DNA of 64,000 bases from an uncultured Bacillota bacterium (GCA_958428295.1 CAUAFL010000001.1:1-64000); one strand, 5' to 3'. Positions 1 through 7,510 are shown, counted from the stretch's first letter. A program made the numbers and translations. Notes: generated by a model from the sequence alone, not told the origin.

Positions 1-85
1 GAGATGTTCCACGTGAAACCAAGAAAGGAGAGATGTTCCACGTGAAACCAAGAAAGGAGAGATGTTCCACGTGAAACCAAGAAAT
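1..85. repeat. Three tandem 29-bp repeats, each with a parS-like site
   Basis: Three head-to-tail copies of a 29-bp unit. Each carries TGTTCCACGTGAAACC, at 5-20, 34-49 and 63-78. The Bacillus ParB (Spo0J) site is TGTTNCACGTGAAACA, so each copy matches at every fixed position except the last base. ParB dimers load on such sites near the replication origin and recruit SMC and the partition machinery. The array starts at the window edge and may continue upstream. The family consensus is from memory; ParB binding is inferred. Confidence 0.85.
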
Positions 86-138
86 TTATTTATATATAAC
101 GTACGAAATTCTGTATATACGATATTTCATAGTAAAAA

Positions 139-154
139 TATTTCCCGGGAAATA
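139..154. promoter_or_regulatory. Noc-type binding palindrome
   Basis: TATTTCCCGGGAAATA is a perfect palindrome that contains the 14-bp Noc binding consensus ATTTCCCGGGAAAT of B. subtilis. Noc is the ParB paralogue that blocks division over the nucleoid. The palindrome continues outward with A and T runs (135-158). It lies 60 bp from the parS-like array. A simple RNA hairpin is an alternative, but the exact consensus match and further copies at 1970 and 29907 favour a protein site. Confidence 0.75.
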
Positions 155-178
155 TTTTTGCCTGTAATTTTTTGTTTT

Positions 179-220
179 AATTCTTTAAAATTATTTCTTG
201 GGAAATAATTTTAAAGAATT
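179..220. repeat. 19-bp perfect inverted repeat around a degenerate Noc-like core
   Basis: Arms at 179-197 and 202-220 are perfect inverted copies separated by TTGG. The centre ATTTCTTGGGAAAT (193-206) differs from the Noc consensus at two positions. No T-run follows, so it is not a classical terminator. It sits just upstream of the SRP RNA promoter. It could form a cruciform or RNA hairpin, or be a decayed Noc site. Confidence 0.6.
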
Positions 221-232
221 ATGTTAATAAGG

Positions 233-261
233 TTGAAAAAATGATTAGAATACATTAAAAT
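233..261 (+). promoter_or_regulatory. SRP RNA promoter
   Basis: TTGAAA (233-238), 17 bp, TAAAAT (256-261). The predicted start 7 bp downstream, at about 268, coincides with the first base of the SRP RNA terminal helix. This is a sigma-A type promoter. Confidence 0.75.
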
Positions 262-267
262 ATAGAT

Positions 268-346
268 GTGCAATAGGTAATTGTGGAAACAGGTCAGGAT
301 GGAAACATAGCAGCCTTAACATATTTTACTTATGTGCACTTTTTTT
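268..346 (+). ncRNA. ffs: Signal recognition particle RNA (short 4.5S type)
   Basis: The SRP RNA binds Ffh and targets nascent membrane proteins to FtsY. The Ffh-binding hairpin is clear: CAGG (295-298), stem ATG, GAAA tetraloop (302-305), stem CAT, then AGCAG (309-313), matching the conserved helix 8 pattern. The 5' end GTGCA (268-272) pairs with TGCAC (335-339), and the helix extends inward through ATAGGTAA and TTACTTAT. The T-run at 340-346 makes this closing helix double as the terminator. The RNA is about 72 nt and has no room for an Alu domain, unlike the long scRNA of Bacillus. In B. subtilis scr also lies between tadA and dnaX; here it precedes tadA. Confidence 0.92.
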
Positions 347-359
347 GTGAGGTGCTACT

Positions 360-818
360 GTGGAAAAAAACAATGAATATTATATGAAATTAGCTTTAGT
401 AGAAGCGAAAAAAGCATTTAATCATGGAGAAGTTCCCGTAGGAGCTATTATTGTATATCAAGATAAGATAATAGCCAGAGCTTATAATAAAAAAGAAAAG
501 AAAAGTTGTGTTGATGCTCATGCAGAAATATTAGCAATAAGGAAAGCTTCTAAAAAACTTAAAAACTGGCGTTTAAATGAATGTAGTTTATATGTTACCT
601 TAGAACCATGTCCCATGTGTGCTAGCGCTATTCAACAAAGTAGAATAGAAACAGTTTATTGTGGTGTACGTAATAGTGATCTAAATAATCGTCTTCTTGT
701 GGAAAAAATATTTTCTGGTAGTAAAAATAATGGCAAAGTCATGCTTGTGGAAAAAATATTGGAGGAAAATTGTCAAAAAATATTAAAAGATTTTTTTTCA
801 ACAAAACGATTACAATAA
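360..818 (+). CDS. tadA: tRNA-specific adenosine deaminase TadA
   Basis: TadA deaminates A34 to inosine in the tRNA-Arg anticodon (and sometimes other tRNAs), allowing wobble decoding. The 152-residue protein is the usual size for a CDA-fold deaminase. The zinc-binding and catalytic set is intact: H54-A-E56 carries the first zinc ligand and the catalytic glutamate, and P83-C84-P-M-C87 gives the two cysteine ligands. The start is GTG at 360, preceded by GAGGTG (349-354). The gene lies directly downstream of the SRP RNA and upstream of dnaX, the conserved Bacillus neighbourhood. Read-through from the SRP RNA promoter is possible. Confidence 0.96.
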   Translation: MEKNNEYYMKLALVEAKKAFNHGEVPVGAIIVYQDKIIARAYNKKEKKSCVDAHAEILAIRKASKKLKNWRLNECSLYVTLEPCPMCASAIQQSRIETVYCGVRNSDLNNRLLVEKIFSGSKNNGKVMLVEKILEENCQKILKDFFSTKRLQ

Positions 819-850
819 TAAAAATGCTGAGTGATTCTAGATAGAAACTG

Positions 851-880
851 TTATGTTTCATTATTAAATTATGTTATAAT
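851..880 (+). promoter_or_regulatory. Probable dnaX promoter
   Basis: A consensus -10 TATAAT lies at 875-880, with a weak -35 TTATGT at 851-856 (18-bp spacing). It is placed 20 bp before the strong ribosome site of dnaX. Confidence 0.5.
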
Positions 881-899
881 ATAAGCAACAGGAGGTGAT

Positions 900-2585
900 A
901 TGGTGTATCAGGCTTTATATAGAAAATATCGACCTAAAAATTTTCAAGATGTTGTTGGTCAGGATGCTACTGTTACTACTTTAAAAAATAGTATTAAAAG
1001 TCATCATATTGGTCATGCTTATTTGTTTTCTGGACCTCGTGGTACAGGAAAAACAACGGTTGCCAAAATTTTTGCGCGTTCTGTTAATTGTTTAGATCCT
1101 ATTGATGGATGTTTGTGTGCAAATTGTATAAATTGTCATGTATCTTTGGATAAACAGTGTATGGATATTATTGAAATAGACGCAGCCTCTAATAATGGCG
1201 TTGATGAAATTCGAGATTTGCGTTCGAAAGTAATGATTCTTCCAACTGCATTACGCTATAAGGTTTACATTATTGATGAAGTACATATGCTTTCAATTGG
1301 TGCTTTTAATGCCTTATTAAAGACTTTGGAGGAACCGCCTGAACATGTGATTTTTATACTGGCAACTACTGATCCACAAAAGATTCCGCGGACCATAATT
1401 TCAAGGTGCCAATGCTATCAATTTAAAAAAATTCAAGAAAATCAAATTGTATCACATCTTAAAAATCTTTCTGTACTTGAAAGTATTACAATCGAAGATG
1501 CTGTGTTATCTCTAATTGCTCGTTCCTGTGATGGTGGAATGAGAGATGCTGTGGGATTACTAGATAAAATTAGTTCTTATCAAGCAAATAAAATCACTGT
1601 CAATGACTTTTTAGCAATCAATGGCTCTGTTGCACAGGAAGAGTTATCAGCTTTGTGTAATGCCATATTTTCTCATGATGATAAACAGATATTGGAAAAA
1701 ATCGGTAGTTATTATGATGATGGAAAAGATTTAATACAAGTATTAAAACAAGTAATGACTTATTTAAAAGATGCTTTAATTGCTTATTATGTTCATAATA
1801 AACAACTATTATGGAATGAAAGTGAAATTATTAGTTTTATTAATTTAATCAACGAAAAAATGTTCGATATAAAAAAAGCTGATGATGTATTGATGTATGT
1901 TGAAATAATGATTTTGCATTTTTCTCATCAATTTTCTAATTCTTTGCCAACAGATGAAAGTCCTCAAATTATTTCCCGGGAAATAATTTCTGAAAAAACT
2001 GATAGACAAATTATATCTTCTGATGTTACAGTAAATAAGATAACTAATAAACTTCAAATAGTTAATTATCCAGATGAATTTTTGATAAAGTTTAAAAATT
2101 TAATGTTAATTCGTGCCAAAAATACTATGTCTATGGCAATTAAAGAAGAGCTAAAAAAGGAAATTGATAATTGGAAAATGTTGGAGGATTTCACGTTTGA
2201 TCAAAAACAAGGTTATTTAGCTTGTGAATTACTTGATGGTAAATTACGTGCTGCTAGTGAGACTACTGTAATTGTTAGTTATGAATATTTGGCGATGCTG
2301 GAAAAAATGAGTCAACATTATTTGCAGTTAATTGATTTCTATCAAAAGTGTACTCATTCTTCAAAAAATATTGCTTTTATTAGTGATGAGGAATGGCATA
2401 ATCTTAAACAGGAATATATAAAATTGTTAAAGGACGGAAAAACTTTTGTTTATCAAGATGAACCTGACCTTATAACAATACAAAGTGAAGAGACTGAGAA
2501 CCAAATTCAGGAACTAGAGCAAGTTGTTGATGTGGCCTCTCAAGAGGCAATTGCCTTATTTGGTGATATAGTAGAAGTTAAATAA
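900..2585 (+). CDS. dnaX: DNA polymerase III subunits gamma/tau
   Basis: This is the clamp-loader ATPase that loads the beta clamp and organises the replisome. Walker A G45-P-R-G-T-G-K51-T lies in the first AAA+ module. A four-cysteine zinc element (C64, C73, C76, C79), Walker B DEVH near 126 and sensor ATTD and SRC motifs near 155-170 follow. The 561 residues include the C-terminal tau region. The start is ATG 900 behind GGAGGTG (891-897). The coding sequence contains a perfect Noc-type palindrome (1970-1985), read as I-I-S-R-E-I-I. An in-phase A-AAA-AAG heptamer at 2153-2159 is followed by a -1 frame TGA. The gene heads the dnaX-ebfC-recR cluster. Confidence 0.97.
   Translation: MVYQALYRKYRPKNFQDVVGQDATVTTLKNSIKSHHIGHAYLFSGPRGTGKTTVAKIFARSVNCLDPIDGCLCANCINCHVSLDKQCMDIIEIDAASNNGVDEIRDLRSKVMILPTALRYKVYIIDEVHMLSIGAFNALLKTLEEPPEHVIFILATTDPQKIPRTIISRCQCYQFKKIQENQIVSHLKNLSVLESITIEDAVLSLIARSCDGGMRDAVGLLDKISSYQANKITVNDFLAINGSVAQEELSALCNAIFSHDDKQILEKIGSYYDDGKDLIQVLKQVMTYLKDALIAYYVHNKQLLWNESEIISFINLINEKMFDIKKADDVLMYVEIMILHFSHQFSNSLPTDESPQIISREIISEKTDRQIISSDVTVNKITNKLQIVNYPDEFLIKFKNLMLIRAKNTMSMAIKEELKKEIDNWKMLEDFTFDQKQGYLACELLDGKLRAASETTVIVSYEYLAMLEKMSQHYLQLIDFYQKCTHSSKNIAFISDEEWHNLKQEYIKLLKDGKTFVYQDEPDLITIQSEETENQIQELEQVVDVASQEAIALFGDIVEVK
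1970..1985. promoter_or_regulatory. Noc-type binding palindrome inside dnaX
   Basis: TATTTCCCGGGAAATA is identical to the site at 139-154 and extends as a longer palindrome (1966-1988). B. subtilis Noc sites also occur inside genes. The perfect 16-bp match inside coding sequence argues for selection at the DNA level. Confidence 0.7.
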
Positions 2586-2601
2586 AAGGAGAGAAATAAT
2601 T

Positions 2602-2901
2602 ATGAATATACAAGCAATGATGAAACAAGCTCAAAAATTACAAAGTGATATGATGAAATCAAAAGATGAGATTGATAAAATGGAGTTTACTGGTGATAAT
2701 GGGTTTGTCAAGGTTCGACTAAATGGAAAAAAAGAGGTTTTAGAGGTTTCTATTACACCACAAGACGATTTTGAAAAAGAAGATATGGAAATGCTTCAGG
2801 ATATGATTGTTTTAGCTATAAATGAGGCAATGAAAAAAATAGATGCTATTACTGATGAAAAATTAGGAAAATTTACTCAGGGAATGCCAGGACTTTTTTA
2901 G
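2602..2901 (+). CDS. ebfC: YbaB/EbfC family nucleoid-associated protein
   Basis: A 99-residue member of the YbaB/EbfC family, small dimeric DNA-binding proteins almost always encoded between dnaX and recR. The N-terminal amphipathic helix (M-M-K-Q-A-Q-K-L-Q near residues 6-14) and the acidic middle are typical. The start is ATG 2602 with AAGGAGAG about 10 bases upstream. It lies 16 bp after dnaX and 8 bp before recR, so the three genes are probably cotranscribed. The family binds DNA without strong sequence specificity; the exact cellular role is not settled. Confidence 0.94.
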   Translation: MNIQAMMKQAQKLQSDMMKSKDEIDKMEFTGDNGFVKVRLNGKKEVLEVSITPQDDFEKEDMEMLQDMIVLAINEAMKKIDAITDEKLGKFTQGMPGLF

Positions 2902-2909
2902 GAGTTATT

Positions 2910-3503
2910 ATGCCTGAGAGTATTAAAAATTTGATAGAAGGGTTTAGCAGTTTTCCTGGTATTGGAGAAAAAACGGCAGAAAGAATGGCTTTTTCCTATT
3001 TGCAATTTGATAATGATACATGTACCTTATTAAAAGATAGTATGCAGCGTGTAAAACAGGAAATAGCTCCATGTAAAATTTGCCAAACTTTAACAGATAA
3101 AGAAATCTGTGATATATGTGCTAATAAGCAACGAGATCAAGATATTTTATGTGTGGTAGAAGATTCAAAAATTGTATTTTTATTTGAAAAATTGGGTACT
3201 TATCGTGGTTTATACCATGTTGTCAATGGATTGATTTCACCATTAGATGATATTAATCCAGAAGATATAGGATTGGAACAGTTATTAGAAAGAACGAAAC
3301 ATCATTCTTTTAAAGAAGTTATCTTGGCTTTTAAACCAAGTATGGAAGGAGAAATTACGGCTTTATATATTAAGAAAATCTTAGAAGGATTAGATATAGA
3401 AGTAACGAGATTAGCTAGTGGGGTGCCAATTGGAGCAGATATGGAATATATTGATCCTCTTACTTTAGAACGTGCTTTAGCTGATCGGAAAAAACTTTCA
3501 TAA
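2910..3503 (+). CDS. recR: Recombination mediator RecR
   Basis: RecR acts with RecF and RecO to load RecA on gapped DNA. The 197-residue protein shows the family order: a helix-hairpin-helix (F15-P-G-I-G-E-K-T-A), a four-cysteine zinc finger (C55, C58, C67, C70), then a Toprim domain starting near residue 78 (ILCVVED). The C-terminal Walker-like region with SGVPIGADMEY is conserved. It starts 8 bp after ebfC with GGAG just upstream. Length and position are standard. Confidence 0.97.
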   Translation: MPESIKNLIEGFSSFPGIGEKTAERMAFSYLQFDNDTCTLLKDSMQRVKQEIAPCKICQTLTDKEICDICANKQRDQDILCVVEDSKIVFLFEKLGTYRGLYHVVNGLISPLDDINPEDIGLEQLLERTKHHSFKEVILAFKPSMEGEITALYIKKILEGLDIEVTRLASGVPIGADMEYIDPLTLERALADRKKLS

Positions 3504-3540
3504 AAGTAAGTTGTAATCATATTCTTTATTAGGTGAGAAT

Positions 3541-3726
3541 ATGAAAAAAATCCTAGTTGTTGTAAAAAGAATTATTCTAAGTGCTTTTATTTTATATGGT
3601 TATAATTTAATTGCTGTTAAATTTAATCTTGTAATTCCTATTAATATTATTACAGTATCTGCTATTAGTATCTTAGGATTTCCTATTCTTTTTGTTTTAG
3701 TGTTACTTAAAGTTTTAATGTTTTAA
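3541..3726 (+). CDS. BofA-like small membrane protein
   Basis: A 61-residue protein with two hydrophobic segments (about 10-26 and 35-60) joined by an I-P-I-N-I-I-T motif, then I-L-G-F-P. BofA, which inhibits the pro-sigma-K processing protease SpoIVFB in the spore mother cell, has the same layout and the same P-x-N-x-(I/L)-T...LG-x-P core. Position just after recR matches B. subtilis (recR-yaaL-bofA), with yaaL missing. It starts at ATG 3541 behind AGGTGAGA. The family call is good; a function in sporulation is inferred from family and from other spore genes in this window. Confidence 0.75.
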   Translation: MKKILVVVKRIILSAFILYGYNLIAVKFNLVIPINIITVSAISILGFPILFVLVLLKVLMF

Positions 3727-3740
3727 AAGGAGATGAAGCT

Positions 3741-4616
3741 ATGACTGCAACAGAAGACATATTACAACCGTTAAAAGAAACACAACCTGTTTTTTTTGAA
3801 CAAGCAGTTGTCCCTCTTTTTAGTAATCGAGTTCACCATGCTTATTTGATTGAAACTCATCATAACTCTTTTGAAACAATAGAAGACTGTGTACTGCGTT
3901 TTATTTATGCTATTTATCTTAGTTGCGATAAGAAAGAAAATTTTTCTGTTCCTAGAGATAAATTATATCATTTATTGCAGACAAGAAATTATCCTGATTT
4001 TATAGAAATTCATCCGAATAATCATATGATTAAAAAGGAGCAATTGCTATCTACTATGCACTTACTGCAAAATAAGTCGGTTTATGGTGGATATCAAATT
4101 TATGTTATTTATGAAGCTGATAAACTGAATACTAGTGCAGCTAATACTGTATTGAAGTTTTTAGAAGAACCAGAACCTAATATAATTGCTATATTTTTAA
4201 CAGATAATCGTTATCAGATTATTAATACAATTCTTTCTCGGTGTCTCACTGTTTCTCTTTTCCCTAAAGAGGATGTTTTTACTTTACAAGAAAAGGATCA
4301 AAATGTTATTCAATTAGTAGAGAATATTTATCATTGTAAAGAAGAATTATTATTACACTATTCTAATTATTATGACCTATTATTTAAGACAAGAGATCAA
4401 GCAGAAGTAGCAATGAAACAACTAATTTCTATTTTTAAATATAATTTTAATACTAAATTAAGAATGGATCGTGTAGAAAAGTCTGATGATTTGATTACTG
4501 GTGATAAATTATTAAAAATAATTTTTATTTTAGAAGAATCTTTGAAAAAATTGCAATACAATGTTAATCTAAAACTATGGTTGGATGAAGTTTTATTACA
4601 ATTGACGGAGGTGTAA
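3741..4616 (+). CDS. holB: DNA polymerase III subunit delta prime
   Basis: Clamp-loader stator subunit, partner of DnaX. The family core is seen in VHHAYLIE near residue 31, IYVIYEADKLN with NTVLKFLEEPEP near 120-145, and the sensor-like TILSRC around residue 165. The region after HAYLIE reads T-H-H-N-S and holds no GxxGxGK phosphate loop, and there is no zinc-cysteine cluster, so this subunit is probably not an ATPase. The 291 residues are a little shorter than many Firmicute homologues. The start is ATG 3741 behind AAGGAGATG. It is followed 2 bp later by ricT. Confidence 0.9.
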   Translation: MTATEDILQPLKETQPVFFEQAVVPLFSNRVHHAYLIETHHNSFETIEDCVLRFIYAIYLSCDKKENFSVPRDKLYHLLQTRNYPDFIEIHPNNHMIKKEQLLSTMHLLQNKSVYGGYQIYVIYEADKLNTSAANTVLKFLEEPEPNIIAIFLTDNRYQIINTILSRCLTVSLFPKEDVFTLQEKDQNVIQLVENIYHCKEELLLHYSNYYDLLFKTRDQAEVAMKQLISIFKYNFNTKLRMDRVEKSDDLITGDKLLKIIFILEESLKKLQYNVNLKLWLDEVLLQLTEV

Positions 4617-4618
4617 GG

Positions 4619-5419
4619 ATGAAACTATTAGAGATTGTATATAATAACTGTATGGATCACAAAAAAATAGATTACTGTTTTTATGAGAATACGAAAGGAC
4701 AATTACTAAAAGTTGGCTTTTCTATTTTAGTAGAAGTTAATCAAATCAAAAAAATTGGTCAGGTTGTGACTATTAAAGATCAATATAAAGAAGAAGATTT
4801 GCCTCCCATCACAACTCGATTTTTAAAAGTATTATCTAAAAAGGAGTTATTACAAGATGAGGCAAATCAAAAAGAGAGTATTGTGGCTTTATCTTTTGCA
4901 CAACAGCAGGCATTATCTTTAGAATTACCCATGCGATTTGTAGATTCTTTTTATACATATGATAGAAAGCAGTTATATTTATCCTATGTTGCTGAAAATC
5001 GAGTGGATTTTAGGGAGTTAGCTAAAATATTAGCGCAAAAGTATAAAACTAGAATTGAACTTCGACAGATTGGGGTACGTGATAAGGCTAAGAAAATTGG
5101 TGGCTTAGGTCCTTGTGGATTATTTTTATGTTGTAATGCATTTTTAACTGATTTTGTTAGTGTTTCTATTAATATGGCTAAAAATCAGTTTTTAGCACTT
5201 AATCCTAGTAAAATTAATGGTCTGTGTGGTCGCTTGTTGTGCTGTTTAAATTATGAGGATGATGTATACACACAACTAAAGAAAGAACTACCTGCTGTGG
5301 GATCTTTAGTGGAAATAAAAGAGGGATTAGGAAAAGTTGTTTCTGTGGATATTTTTCATAGAACTTATATTGTGGAAGTTAAGAATAAGGGTCAGTTTGT
5401 GTTAGAGGTTCAATCTTGA
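4619..5419 (+). CDS. ricT: PSP1 domain protein RicT (YaaT)
   Basis: RicT belongs to the RicA-RicF-RicT complex that carries iron-sulfur clusters and affects RNase Y mRNA processing, biofilm formation and sporulation in B. subtilis. The 266-residue protein carries the family cysteine motifs G-P-C-G-L-F-L-C-C near 160 and G-L-C-G-R-L-L-C-C-L near 200. These supply cluster ligands. The start is ATG 4619, 2 bp after holB with GGAGGTG overlapping the end of holB. The next gene overlaps by 4 bp. yabA, present next in B. subtilis, is absent. Confidence 0.93.
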   Translation: MKLLEIVYNNCMDHKKIDYCFYENTKGQLLKVGFSILVEVNQIKKIGQVVTIKDQYKEEDLPPITTRFLKVLSKKELLQDEANQKESIVALSFAQQQALSLELPMRFVDSFYTYDRKQLYLSYVAENRVDFRELAKILAQKYKTRIELRQIGVRDKAKKIGGLGPCGLFLCCNAFLTDFVSVSINMAKNQFLALNPSKINGLCGRLLCCLNYEDDVYTQLKKELPAVGSLVEIKEGLGKVVSVDIFHRTYIVEVKNKGQFVLEVQS

Positions 5420-6093
5420 TAAGGCTAGAATCTATAACACATCAGGATGGCGTTTGTAGTCTTTATACTGATAATTCTCTGTTTCAATTAACGACTGATA
5501 GTGTATTATTAGCTGATTTTGTTAAATTGCATTCCCGTTGTCGATTATTGGTAGATTTTGGTACTGGTCTAGGAGTAATTCCATTATTACTTTCTATGCG
5601 GTCTGATATTTCTATGATTGGTTTTGAAATACAATCTAGTATTGCTGCCTTAGCACAAAAATCAGTATTATATAATCAACTTGAAGATCAAATTACTATT
5701 ATTAGTGATAAAGTACAAAATTGTTTACAATATTTAAAAGTTAACAGTGTTGATGTAGTTGTTTGTAATCCTCCTTATTTTAAAGCGAAAAATCAGTCTA
5801 TTATTAGTTCTAATCAGCATAAAGCATTTGCTCGTCATGAAATGATGTTAACTTTTTTAGATGTTGTGGATAGTGCTAAAAAGATATTAAAAAACCAGGG
5901 TAAATTATTTTTTATTCAACGAACTGAGCGTTTTTTAGAAATTGTTCAGTTATTACAACAAGCCCATTTAGAACCCAAAAGGGTCCAGTTTGTTTATTAT
6001 CCACATAGTAATACTTCTATTGTTTTTTTAATGGAAGCAGTAAAGAATGGGAAAGCTGGTTTGACAGTAGACTCCCCATTAATTCTTAATTGA
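5416..6093 (+). CDS. tRNA1(Val) adenine-N6 methyltransferase family protein
   Basis: A class I SAM-dependent methyltransferase of the TrmN6/YabB family. Motif I is V-D-F-G-T-G-L-G-V-I near residues 50-60, and the N6-adenine catalytic motif is N-P-P-Y near 117. The start codon is TTG at 5416, overlapping the TGA of ricT, with AGAGG at 5404-5408; no ATG exists near. In B. subtilis yabB sits in the same place. The GIY-YIG gene yazA that normally follows is missing and rsmI comes directly next. TrmN6 modifies A37 of tRNA-Val in E. coli; the substrate here is inferred. Confidence 0.88.
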   Translation: MIRLESITHQDGVCSLYTDNSLFQLTTDSVLLADFVKLHSRCRLLVDFGTGLGVIPLLLSMRSDISMIGFEIQSSIAALAQKSVLYNQLEDQITIISDKVQNCLQYLKVNSVDVVVCNPPYFKAKNQSIISSNQHKAFARHEMMLTFLDVVDSAKKILKNQGKLFFIQRTERFLEIVQLLQQAHLEPKRVQFVYYPHSNTSIVFLMEAVKNGKAGLTVDSPLILN

Positions 6094-6107
6094 AAGAAGG
6101 CGATATC

Positions 6108-6944
6108 ATGAGTCAGAGACCTAGTTTATACTTAATACCTACTCCTCTTGGTAATTTAGATGATATTACGGTTAGAGCATTAAAAACTTTGGAATTAGTA
6201 GATGTTATATTTTGCGAGGACACTAGAGAAACTGGTAATTTGTTACATAAATATCATATAAAAAATAAATTAATTAGTTGTCATGAATATAATGAGGAAA
6301 AAATGACTGGTAAAGTAAGTCAATATTTAGAAAAAGGTTTTAATGTTGGTTTAGTAACGGATCAGGGAACACCACTGATTAGTGATCCTGGTTATAAAAT
6401 TGTTGAATTTATTGCTAATTCTGGTTATACTATTGTCAGTTTACCGGGCCCAACAGCCTTTGTTCCAGCTTTAACTGTTTCTGCTTTGCCACCTCAACCT
6501 TTTTTATTTTATGGTTTTCTAAATGCTAAGGGAGGAAAGCAACAAACGGAACTTGAAGCATTGAAAGGATATCCTTTTACGATGATATTTTATGAGTCAC
6601 CTCATCGTCTATTAAAAACGTTGGAGCTAATGCGAACGATTTTAGGAGATCGTAAAGCTAGTATTGCTAGAGAAATTTCGAAGAAATTTGAACAGATTTA
6701 TCGTGGAACTTTTTCTGATTTATTAGCAATGGATATAGAGCTTAAAGGTGAAATTGTTGTTGTGGTTGCAGGAAATACAGCCAATGAAGATATATTACAA
6801 CTATCCATAGTAGAGCATGTTGAGCTTTATTTGGCCGATGGACTAAGCACAAATGATGCTATTAAGAAGGTTGCAAAGGAACGCAATGTTGCAAAGTCAT
6901 TTATTTATCAAATATATCATAAGCAGCAAAAAGAAGGTGAGTAA
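6108..6944 (+). CDS. rsmI: 16S rRNA 2'-O-ribose C1402 methyltransferase RsmI
   Basis: RsmI methylates the 2'-O of C1402 in the decoding centre. It belongs to the tetrapyrrole methylase fold. The sequence shows the N-terminal LYLIPTPLGNLDD (P-loop-like SAM region), CEDTR near 45 and D-Q-G-T-P-L-I-S-D-P-G-Y near 85. The ATG at 6108 is chosen because AGAAGG (6095-6100) lies just upstream and the family begins close to this point; an upstream in-frame codon at 6090 lacks a ribosome site. This gives 278 residues. The pth start follows the stop codon by one base. Confidence 0.95.
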   Translation: MSQRPSLYLIPTPLGNLDDITVRALKTLELVDVIFCEDTRETGNLLHKYHIKNKLISCHEYNEEKMTGKVSQYLEKGFNVGLVTDQGTPLISDPGYKIVEFIANSGYTIVSLPGPTAFVPALTVSALPPQPFLFYGFLNAKGGKQQTELEALKGYPFTMIFYESPHRLLKTLELMRTILGDRKASIAREISKKFEQIYRGTFSDLLAMDIELKGEIVVVVAGNTANEDILQLSIVEHVELYLADGLSTNDAIKKVAKERNVAKSFIYQIYHKQQKEGE

Positions 6945-6945
6945 A

Positions 6946-7503
6946 GTGAAAATGGTTGTTGGATTAGGAAATCCTGGTAAAATTTATGAAAATACTCGTC
7001 ATAATATTGGTTTTCTTTTTTTAGATTCTTATTTAGAGGGAGCGGTTTTTAAGAGTAAATTTTCTGCATTATACTGTGAGAAGATGGTAAATCATCAAAA
7101 AGTTCTTTTTTTAAAACCACAAACCTTTATGAATAATTCTGGTCAAGCAGTTGCTGCCTTTGCCAACTTTTATAAAATTAAGCCACAGGATATTTTGGTC
7201 ATTAGTGATGATTTAGATTTACCGTTAGGAACTTATCGGCTACGTTCTCATGGTAGTAGTGGTGGACATAATGGTTTAAAAAGCATAGAAGAAAATTTAA
7301 AAAGTAGGGATTATCAGCGTTTGCGAATTGGTATTGCGGCGCCCGAGTGCAAAACCGATACAATTGATTATGTGCTAGGAAAATTGACTTCTTTTGAAGA
7401 AAAAAGTTTACAGTCTTTAAAATCAACAATTTTTGCTATTTTAGATGATTATCCTAATACTGATTTTACTGAATTAATGAATCTATATAATCATCGAAAG
7501 TAG
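6946..7503 (+). CDS. pth: Peptidyl-tRNA hydrolase
   Basis: Pth recycles peptidyl-tRNAs dropped by ribosomes. Family motifs are intact: V-V-G-L-G-N-P-G near residue 5, N-T-R-H-N-I-G-F with the catalytic histidine near 20, K-P-Q-T-F-M-N-N-S-G, and D-D-L-D-L-P with G-G-H-N-G-L. The start is GTG 6946, with AGAAGGTGA just upstream inside the end of rsmI; an ATG at 6952 is an alternative. The long in-frame extension upstream overlaps rsmI and is not real. The 185-residue length is standard. mfd follows 7 bp later, as a pair known from B. subtilis with fin missing between them. Confidence 0.95.
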   Translation: MKMVVGLGNPGKIYENTRHNIGFLFLDSYLEGAVFKSKFSALYCEKMVNHQKVLFLKPQTFMNNSGQAVAAFANFYKIKPQDILVISDDLDLPLGTYRLRSHGSSGGHNGLKSIEENLKSRDYQRLRIGIAAPECKTDTIDYVLGKLTSFEEKSLQSLKSTIFAILDDYPNTDFTELMNLYNHRK

Positions 7504-7510
7504 GTGTGGT

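Noticed and set aside
1..85. CRISPR-like direct repeats
   Set aside because: Units are directly adjacent with no unique spacers, only three copies, and each contains a parS core.
7202..7429. Reverse-strand frame over pth
   Set aside because: Overlaps a clear conserved gene, and no ribosome site or family pattern supports it.
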